The position numbers and the translations under genes are program-made. The notes beneath the pieces were generated by a model. The model made no database searches, was not told where the DNA came from, and was given only the letters and a program-made list of their open reading frames with translations. Shown one piece after another: positions 58,139 through 64,000 of a DNA stretch of 64,000 nucleotides. The first letter of the stretch is position 1. Every line of letters begins with the position of its first letter. Source of the DNA: Cystobacter ferrugineus. GTDB lineage: Bacteria > Myxococcota > Myxococcia > Myxococcales > Myxococcaceae. The stretch lies in contig NZ_MPIN01000011.1 of the NCBI RefSeq assembly GCF_001887355.1, positions 289,602-353,601 on the forward strand, given 5' to 3'.

Positions 58139-58672
58139 GTGGCGCCCGTGGTTCCCCCTCCCGAGCCGCTGGTCTCGAACACGCCCCGCTGCCCGCCGCA
58201 CCAGCGCCCGGCGGTCGCCACCTGCGTGCGCTGCGGCACCTTCCTGTGCGGCGAGTGCACCGAGTTGCTCGGCGAGGCGGCCACCTGCGCGTCCTGTCTT
58301 CCGCTGCTCCGGGCCCACGGCTCGGCCTCGCTCCCGCTCAAGCTGGCGTTCGGCCTGTGCGTGGCCGCGATGATGTCCTCGCCGCTTGCCCTGCTCCTGC
58401 CCCTGCACGTGAAGGTGGAGCCCGAGCGTGCCCTCATCGTGCTGCCCCTGTTGCGCCGCCTGCCCGTGCTCAACGTGCTGGCGGCCGGGGTGGGCGGGGT
58501 GCTGGCGTCGCGTGAGCTGCGCCGCCTGGGGCCTGGCGGGCGGTCCTCTCCGGCGGGCTCGCTGGCGCGGTGGACCCGCGCGCTCGCGTGGCTCAACCTC
58601 GGCTTCGTCCTGCTCCAGGGCTTCCTCGTGCTACGGCTCGTCCTGGGCCTGCGCGCCCTGGCCTCGCCCTGA
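58139..58672 (+). CDS. Membrane protein with B-box-like zinc finger
   Basis: A 177-residue protein. Cys/His residues in CPPHQRPAVATCVRCGTFLC and then CTELLGEAATCASC (18-54) form a B-box-like zinc finger. Two to three hydrophobic segments follow (about 65-85, 95-125, 155-172). The zinc part should be cytosolic. Same strand as the small membrane gene before it. Such zinc-finger membrane proteins are frequent in myxobacteria and of unknown role. GTG start. Confidence 0.75.
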   Translation: MAPVVPPPEPLVSNTPRCPPHQRPAVATCVRCGTFLCGECTELLGEAATCASCLPLLRAHGSASLPLKLAFGLCVAAMMSSPLALLLPLHVKVEPERALIVLPLLRRLPVLNVLAAGVGGVLASRELRRLGPGGRSSPAGSLARWTRALAWLNLGFVLLQGFLVLRLVLGLRALASP

Positions 58673-58675
58673 GGC

Positions 58676-59368
58676 TCACACCCCGCGCTCGTTCGGATCC
58701 CAGATGTACTTGTGCATCTGGAGCTGGAAGCGCACCGGCAGCCTGTCCGCGATGACCCACTCGGCCAGGTCCTTGGTGGTGATCTTCCCGTACACGGTGG
58801 AGAAGAGCAGCTCGTAGGGCTTGTCCAGCAGCCGGTGCTCGGTGATGAGCCGCTTGCTCCACTCGTAGTCCTCGCGGCTGCCGATGACGAACTTGAGCTC
58901 GTCGTTGGCGTTCATCGACTCGAGGTTGCGGTAGTCATTGCGATCGCTCTCGCCCGAGGAGGGCGTCTTCATGTCCACGATCTTGTGCACCGCGGGGGGC
59001 ACGAGCCGCACGTCGATGGCGCCACTCGTCTCCAGCAGCACGGTGAGGCCGGAGGCGAGCAACTGCTCCATCAGCGGATACACCCCGGGCTGCAACAGGG
59101 GCTCGCCTCCGGTCACCTCCACGCGCGGCGCGCCCAGGGCCTTCACCTCGTCCACCACCTCGGAGATCTTGCGGCGCTGGCCGCCATGGAAGGCGAACTC
59201 GCTGTCGCAATAGCCGCAGCGCAGGTGACAGCCGGTGAGCCGCACGAAGGAGCACAGCAGCCCGGCGTGCGAGGACTCGCCCTGCACCGAGAGGTAGATT
59301 TCCTTGACCACCACCGAGTCAGCGGTGGGAACACGACGGGGCTCGATGTGGGGACGTGCGAGGGGCAT
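58676..59368 (-). CDS. queE: 7-carboxy-7-deazaguanine synthase
   Basis: Radical SAM enzyme of 230 residues in queuosine synthesis. The cluster motif is CHLRCGYC (Cys47, Cys51, Cys54; CxxxCxxC), followed by VTGGEPLLQ and a VDMKTPSSGE segment typical of QueE. N-terminus VKEIYLSVQGESSHAG binds SAM. It rearranges CPH4 to CDG. No queC or queD in the window. The start gives MPLARPHIEP; nothing upstream favours a longer protein. It converges on the zinc-finger gene with 3 bases between stops. Confidence 0.95.
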   Translation of the reverse strand: MPLARPHIEPRRVPTADSVVVKEIYLSVQGESSHAGLLCSFVRLTGCHLRCGYCDSEFAFHGGQRRKISEVVDEVKALGAPRVEVTGGEPLLQPGVYPLMEQLLASGLTVLLETSGAIDVRLVPPAVHKIVDMKTPSSGESDRNDYRNLESMNANDELKFVIGSREDYEWSKRLITEHRLLDKPYELLFSTVYGKITTKDLAEWVIADRLPVRFQLQMHKYIWDPNERGV

Positions 59369-59488
59369 GGGCGAGAATCCGGGGGACAATCGCTTCAACC
59401 CCACCCGGGCGGGTGATGCAAGCGCGGAGCTGGCCCACGCGGCGGGCCCGCCCCCAGGCGGCGCGGCGGGCGCCCGGAGGCACGGGGT

Positions 59489-60337
59489 TCAAGGCGAGGG
59501 GGGGCGGCCCTTCACCTGGGCGATATGGGAGTCGATGAGCCGCCGCGCGATGCTCAGGGGGGGAGGGATGCGGGGCAGCCGGTCCACGCCGAACCAGCCG
59601 GCCTCGGCGATCTCCTGGCCATCCACGCGGATCTCCCCACTGGCGTACTCGGCGGTGAAGCCCACCATGAGCGAGCGGCCGAAGGGCCAGGGCTGGCTGC
59701 CGAAGTAGCGCAGGTTCTTCATCTCCAGACCCACCTCCTCGCGCACCTCGCGCGCCACCGTCTCCTCCAGCGACTCGCCCACGTCCACGAAGCCGGCCAG
59801 GGTGCTGAAGAAGGCGTCGGGGAAGTTCGCGTTGCGCGCGAGCAGCATCTCGTCCCCGCGGGTGATGAGCACGATGACCGCGGGGGAGATGCGCGGATAG
59901 AAGGGGGTGCGGCACGCGGAGCAGCGGCGCGCGCGCTCGCCCGGCGTGAGCACCGTGGGCTGCGCGCAGCGTCCGCAGAAGCGGTGCAGCAGGTCCCACT
60001 CGGCGATCGCCAGCGAGCGGCCGACGACGCCGAAGGTCTCCTCGTCCACGCGCGAGTAGAGGGCGCGTCCGGGGATGAACTTCATGCCGGCGGGGGCCTC
60101 GGTGTCCTTGGGGACGGCGGTGACGTAGCAGTCCACGCCATCGAGCGTGCCGAGGAAGAGGGCCTGGGCGGCGAGGGAGGGCAGCCGGCCCACGGTGGGC
60201 AGGACAGAGGTGCCCTCGCCCTCGCCCTCGGTGACGAGCAGGTCGAAGCCACGGGCGGCGAAGAGCAGGGCGGGGTCGCGCGGACGGTCGGGTGCGTCGA
60301 ATCCAGGAACGAATCGGGGAGGGCTCACGCGCGACAC
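59489..60337 (-). CDS. nudC: NADH pyrophosphatase (NudC type)
   Basis: Nudix hydrolase of 282 residues. It has the zinc ribbon (CGRC near 120 and CSAC near 138), the Nudix box GFVDVGESLEETVAREVREE, and the NudC signature SQPWPFGRSLM downstream of it. NudC cuts NADH and removes NAD caps from RNA. GTG start at 60337 is used; another GTG lies 9 bases in. A 65-base gap separates it from the divergent P450. Confidence 0.93.
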   Translation of the reverse strand: MSRVSPPRFVPGFDAPDRPRDPALLFAARGFDLLVTEGEGEGTSVLPTVGRLPSLAAQALFLGTLDGVDCYVTAVPKDTEAPAGMKFIPGRALYSRVDEETFGVVGRSLAIAEWDLLHRFCGRCAQPTVLTPGERARRCSACRTPFYPRISPAVIVLITRGDEMLLARNANFPDAFFSTLAGFVDVGESLEETVAREVREEVGLEMKNLRYFGSQPWPFGRSLMVGFTAEYASGEIRVDGQEIAEAGWFGVDRLPRIPPPLSIARRLIDSHIAQVKGRPPSP

Positions 60338-60402
60338 CTTAGCGGGACCGGCTACGCTTGCGCAGGGGACCCCCGCCCACCCACCTTGGAAACGCCACTT
60401 CC

Positions 60403-61830
60403 ATGACCCACGCCGCCGACACCGCCCGCATTCCTCCCGGCCCCAAGGGGCACTGGCTCCTCGGCAATCTTCCCGAGCGCCGGGCCGATCCGCTCACGCT
60501 CTTCCTGCGAGGCCGCGAGCGCTACGGGGATGTGGTGCGCTACCCCATGGGTCCCCTGCTCATGTACCAGCTCAGCCACCCGGACGACGTGAAACGTGTC
60601 CTCGTGGACAACGCGCAGAACTACCAGAAGACCGCGCTGATGCAGCGGCTGCGGCCCGTGCTGGGCGAGGGGTTGCTCCTGAGCGAGGGGGACTTCTGGA
60701 AGCGCCAGCGGCGGCTCGCCCAGCCCGCCTTCCACCGCGAGCGCATGGAGGGCATCGCCACGCTCATCACCCGGCTCGTGGAGGAGTCGCTGCCGCGCTG
60801 GGATGCGCTCGCCGCCCGGGGCGAGCCCTTCGATTTGTGCGCGGAGTTGATGCGGCTGGTGCTGTCCATCACCGGCCAGGTGCTCTTCAGCACGGACTTG
60901 AGCGGCAGCGCGAGCGACATGGCGCGCGCGGTCACCACCGTGCTGGAGGAGCTCAACCACCGTGTCCTGTCCGCGCTGCCGCTGCCCGCGCTGCTGCCCC
61001 TGCCGGGCCACCTGCGGCTGCGTTCGGCCATCCGCGTGTTGGATCGCATCGTCTACGGCATCATCGACGGGCGTCACCGGGGCACGAAGGCGAGCGGGGA
61101 TCTCCTCTCGCTGCTCATGGATGCGCGCGACGCGGACACCGGCGAGGGCATGAGTGACCGGCAGCTTCGCGACGAGGTGATGACGCTCGTGCTCGCGGGG
61201 CACGAGACCACCGCCAACGCGCTCGCGTGGACCTTCCTCCTGTTGCACCAGCACCCCGAGGCGGCGCGGCGGCTCGTCGAGGAGGTGACGAGCGTGCTGG
61301 GCGAGCGGACGCCCACGTTCCAGGACCTGTCCCGCCTGCGCTACACGGCACGCGTCTTCGACGAGTCCATGCGGCTCTATCCCCCCGCCTGGCTCATCAG
61401 CCGGGTGGCACTCGCCGACGACGTGCTCGGGGGTTACATGCTGCCCCGAGGCTCCATCGTCGTCATGTTGCCGTATGTCATCCACCGCCATCCCGCCTTC
61501 TGGGAGCGCCCGGACTCCTTCGACCCGGACCGCTTCCTGCCCGAGCGCACGGGGACGCGTCCGCGCTTCGCCTGGCTGCCCTTCGGGGGTGGACAGCGCA
61601 TGTGCATTGGCAGTGGGCTCGCCCTGCTGGAGGGACAGATGTGTCTGGCGATGCTCGCGCGGCGCTACCGCTTCCAGTTGGTGCCGGAGCACCCCGTCGT
61701 CCCCCAGGCGCTGGTGACCTTGCGGCCCCGGTTTGGTTTGCGAGTCATCGCCTGGCGGCGCGAACCGGGGGAGCTGCCGGGGGAAGTGCTTGACGGTGCC
61801 GGGCCGGAGCGCTCGGATGCCCGTCCATGA
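60403..61830 (+). CDS. Cytochrome P450 with all haem motifs
   Basis: P450 of 475 residues, soluble: I-helix AGHETTAN, ExxR in DESMRLYPPAW, haem loop PFGGGQRMCIGSG with Cys401. It is the paralogue of the P450 at 9 kb, with the same opening (PPGPKGHWLLGNLPER) and GDFWKRQRRLAQPAFHRERM. The stop overlaps the start of an M14 peptidase gene (ATGA), so the pair is co-translated; a joint role in a modification pathway cannot be told from sequence. Substrate unknown. Confidence 0.93.
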   Translation: MTHAADTARIPPGPKGHWLLGNLPERRADPLTLFLRGRERYGDVVRYPMGPLLMYQLSHPDDVKRVLVDNAQNYQKTALMQRLRPVLGEGLLLSEGDFWKRQRRLAQPAFHRERMEGIATLITRLVEESLPRWDALAARGEPFDLCAELMRLVLSITGQVLFSTDLSGSASDMARAVTTVLEELNHRVLSALPLPALLPLPGHLRLRSAIRVLDRIVYGIIDGRHRGTKASGDLLSLLMDARDADTGEGMSDRQLRDEVMTLVLAGHETTANALAWTFLLLHQHPEAARRLVEEVTSVLGERTPTFQDLSRLRYTARVFDESMRLYPPAWLISRVALADDVLGGYMLPRGSIVVMLPYVIHRHPAFWERPDSFDPDRFLPERTGTRPRFAWLPFGGGQRMCIGSGLALLEGQMCLAMLARRYRFQLVPEHPVVPQALVTLRPRFGLRVIAWRREPGELPGEVLDGAGPERSDARP

Positions 61831-63485
61831 AAGAGTTGCTCACCCGCGCCGAAGCCACGAACTATCAGGAAACCTCCCGGCACGCCGACGTGCTCGCCTT
61901 CGTCGACGCGCTCTGTGCTCGCACGAAGCTCGCGCGGCGCGTGGACTTCGGACAGAGCGGCGAGGGGCAGCCCATGGTCGCGCTCGTGGTGAGTGACCGC
62001 AACTGCTTCACCCCCGCGCTCGCGCGCAAGCAGAAGAAGGTCGTGGTGATGGTCGAGGCCAACATCCACGCGGGTGAAGTCGAGGGCAAGGAGTCCGTGC
62101 TCGCGCTCGCGCGAGACCTCACCCTCACCAAGCTGGGCCAGAAGCTGCTCGATCGGCTGTGTCTGGTGTTGGTGCCCAACTTCAACCCCGATGGCAACGA
62201 CCGCATCAGCCCGAACAACCGCAAGCTCAACCTGGCCCAGCTCGAGGGACAGGTGAACCCTCCGGGCGGCGTGGGCACGCGCTACACGGGCGAGGGGTGG
62301 AACCTCAACCGCGACAACATGAAGCAGGAGGCCCCCGAGACGCGCTGCCTGGCGAAGCTCCATCAGGAGTGGTGGCCGCACGTCTTCATCGACTGCCACA
62401 CCACCGACGGCAGCATCCACGCCTTCGACCTGACGTATGACACGTCGCACTCGAACGAGCCGCTCTTCTCCGAGCTGCGCTCCTTCAACCGCGTGATGCT
62501 CGACCGCGTGGCCGCGGCGGTGTCCAAACGCCACGGCTTCCAGAGCTTCTGGTATGGCAATTACAAGGAGGAGGGCAATCCGCGCTCGGGCTGGCACACC
62601 TATCCCTCGCTCCCGCGCTTCGGCAGCCATTACCGGGGCCTGCTCGGGCGCGTCGACGTGCTGCTGGAGACGTATAGCTACATCGACTTCCCGCGCCGCT
62701 GCGCGGTGATGCGGGCGTGGTTGCTCGAGCTGTTCCGGGATGCCGCGAAGAATGCCAGCTCCTACCTCGCCATCACCGAGGCGGAGGGCGAGCGCATCCT
62801 GGCTCGCGGCGAGTCTCCGGACGTCACGCAGCTCGTGGGCATCAACTACGGCGTGGCCACGCGCGACGAGAAGGGAGCGCTGGTGTTCGAGTACCCGGCC
62901 CACGCGAAGCCCGGCGACGAGGCGGAAATCCTCGCCTTCGACGAGGCGAGCATCACCGCGCGGCGCTACCCGGGGAAGCGTCCGCGCACCTGGCGCATGC
63001 CGCACCACCGCACCTTCGTGCCCACCCAGGCGGTGAGCACGCCGTCCGCCTACCTCGTGCCCGAGTCGCTCGCCTCGCGGCTGGAGGGGCATGGCATCCG
63101 CTTCGAGCGCCTCACGGCCGCCCAGCGCTTCACCGTCGACAGCTACCGGGTGGCGCGGCGCGAGGAGACGTTCAGCCCCGACGTGGCCGCCAACGTGCCG
63201 CCGCCCGGTGAGGCCGAGGTGCCGCTCAGCCAGAAGCCCAAGCCCGTGCGCTTCGAGACCGTGCTCACCGTGTCCCCCGAGCGCTCCTCGCGCGAGTTCC
63301 CCCGGGGCACGTTGCTCGTTCCCACCGCCCAGCGCGCCGGGACGCTGGCCGTGTACCTGCTCGAGCCCCACTCCGACGACGGCTTCTGCCGCTGGCAGTT
63401 CCTCGACAAGGACATCACCGTGGGCGAGCTGTACCCGGTGCACCGCGTGGTGGACGCGGGGCCCGTGCCCCGGAAGGCCGAGTGA
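61827..63485 (+). CDS. M14-family zinc carboxypeptidase
   Basis: Metallopeptidase of 552 residues without a signal peptide. Zinc ligands are in IHAGEVEG (His and Glu near 77-80) and DCHTTDG (His near 190); the catalytic Glu is probably in LLETYSYIDF near 290. Residues 350-550 form a second, beta-rich part. It resembles the M14 proteins annotated as succinylglutamate desuccinylase or aminopeptidase-like. Starts inside the stop codon of the P450. Confidence 0.9.
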   Translation: MKELLTRAEATNYQETSRHADVLAFVDALCARTKLARRVDFGQSGEGQPMVALVVSDRNCFTPALARKQKKVVVMVEANIHAGEVEGKESVLALARDLTLTKLGQKLLDRLCLVLVPNFNPDGNDRISPNNRKLNLAQLEGQVNPPGGVGTRYTGEGWNLNRDNMKQEAPETRCLAKLHQEWWPHVFIDCHTTDGSIHAFDLTYDTSHSNEPLFSELRSFNRVMLDRVAAAVSKRHGFQSFWYGNYKEEGNPRSGWHTYPSLPRFGSHYRGLLGRVDVLLETYSYIDFPRRCAVMRAWLLELFRDAAKNASSYLAITEAEGERILARGESPDVTQLVGINYGVATRDEKGALVFEYPAHAKPGDEAEILAFDEASITARRYPGKRPRTWRMPHHRTFVPTQAVSTPSAYLVPESLASRLEGHGIRFERLTAAQRFTVDSYRVARREETFSPDVAANVPPPGEAEVPLSQKPKPVRFETVLTVSPERSSREFPRGTLLVPTAQRAGTLAVYLLEPHSDDGFCRWQFLDKDITVGELYPVHRVVDAGPVPRKAE

Positions 63486-63504
63486 CTTGAACGGTTGGGC
63501 CGCC

Positions 63505-63894
63505 TCACGGCTTGTGGGGCGGCACCGCGTCGGGCAGCGGCATCCGCACGAGCTTCAGCCCCCGGGCGCCCAGGTCGATGACGGTGAAGCCCTGGCCCGC
63601 GACGCGCACCCGCTGCCCCGCCCGGGCGGCTCCCTCTTGCAGCCAGGTCTCCGCCGCCTCGCGCGTGGCGAAGACGTGGTCCACCTTGACGCCCTCGACG
63701 GCCGGCGTGGTGAGCTTGCGGAAGTACTCCCGGAAGTCGTCGAGCTTGTGCTGCTCATCCCGCACGAAGAGCAGTGCCGCGGTACACACCCGGAGCGACT
63801 CTTCCTCCAGCGTCCCCTCGGGCTGGTTCCTGCTCAGCGACTCCACGGTCCGAAGCACGGAGTCCACATCGAAGTTCACGTTGTATTTCGTCAT
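63505..63894 (-). CDS. Hypothetical protein
   Basis: A 129-residue soluble protein, not recognised. It has an N-terminal acidic helix (VDSVLRTVESLSRN), a central segment VDHVFATREAAETWLQEGAA, and a C-terminal beta part (GFTVIDLGARGLKLVRMP). ATG gives MTKYNVNF; upstream in-frame codons look noncoding. No strong Shine-Dalgarno sequence. It converges on the M14 peptidase gene. Confidence 0.75.
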   Translation of the reverse strand: MTKYNVNFDVDSVLRTVESLSRNQPEGTLEEESLRVCTAALLFVRDEQHKLDDFREYFRKLTTPAVEGVKVDHVFATREAAETWLQEGAARAGQRVRVAGQGFTVIDLGARGLKLVRMPLPDAVPPHKP

Positions 63895-64000
63895 GGGCGA
63901 CGGGAGTCCCTGGGGCCAGCGCCCCTCGGCGCAATGCGACAACGGACGGCTCATCCTGGACGGAAACCCAGTAAAAACGGGTATTTGGAAGGGGGGGGGG

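Noticed and set aside
63991..64000. Run of ten G at the very end of the window
   Set aside because: Probably an assembly or window-edge feature; nothing can be concluded from one side.

Overview
The base composition (strongly G+C-rich, GTG starts common, codon third positions almost all G or C) and the gene content (NGLSL-repeat lipoprotein, CxxDCG-type secreted proteins, poly-HAMP hybrid kinase, orphan receivers, caspase-like protease with an ECF sigma factor, many lipoproteins, several P450s) point to a myxobacterium, most likely of the Cystobacter/Archangium/Stigmatella side of the order. This assignment is an inference from gene style; no rRNA or other phylogenetic marker lies in the window. 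No tRNA, rRNA, CRISPR array, insertion sequence or prophage was seen.

Layout. 0.2-6.3 kb: a P450-fold protein that has lost its haem-ligand Cys, then an mmsA-type aldehyde dehydrogenase and a GTP-cyclohydrolase-II-like / DUF1688 / uracil phosphoribosyltransferase run that matches the URC route of uracil catabolism. 6.3-11.1 kb: fatty acid hydroxylase, a gene-poor kilobase, NGLSL-repeat lipoprotein, a P450 with all haem motifs, and a secreted protein built from two copies of one unit. 11.3-15.9 kb: a three-gene operon (caspase-like protease, membrane protein, Ig-like lipoprotein, each coupled by a 4-base overlap) divergent from an ECF sigma / anti-sigma pair. 15.9-20.9 kb: ureidoglycolate lyase, a kinase remnant, and a lipoprotein-toxin / immunity-like pair. 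21-27.9 kb: a 1760-residue poly-HAMP hybrid kinase coupled to a second REC-PAS kinase. 27.9-38.6 kb: zinc-ribbon protein plus kynureninase facing a possible formylkynurenine hydrolase, pgi, an orphan receiver, CotH lipoprotein, gloA, CapA-like protein and a low-complexity secreted protein. 38.8-46.2 kb: XRE regulator, PPOX protein with paired palindromes upstream, polar amino acid ABC transporter, secreted MBL-fold protein. 46.4-50.5 kb: two parvulin-type lipoproteins, a SurA-like chaperone and pdxA in one operon. 50.6-64 kb: hydrolase, CBS and GIY-YIG proteins, a membrane kinase, a coupled nitronate-monooxygenase / large unknown protein pair divergent from a LysR regulator, small membrane proteins, queE, nudC, a second complete P450 coupled to an M14 peptidase, and a small unknown gene.

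Genes that appear to work together: the URC block (uracil to a C3 acid and on to acetyl-CoA), the caspase/ECF island (surface stress or cell-fate signalling, inferred), the toxin/immunity pair (competition with kin, inferred), the two coupled kinases, the periplasmic folding operon, and the LysR/monooxygenase/unknown-oxidase unit. The most unusual sequence-level observations are the haem-less P450, two genes that seem to start with CTG (one through a CTGA overlap), the exact 276-base HAMP repeat, and the paired palindromes at about 40.2 kb and 56.4 kb.
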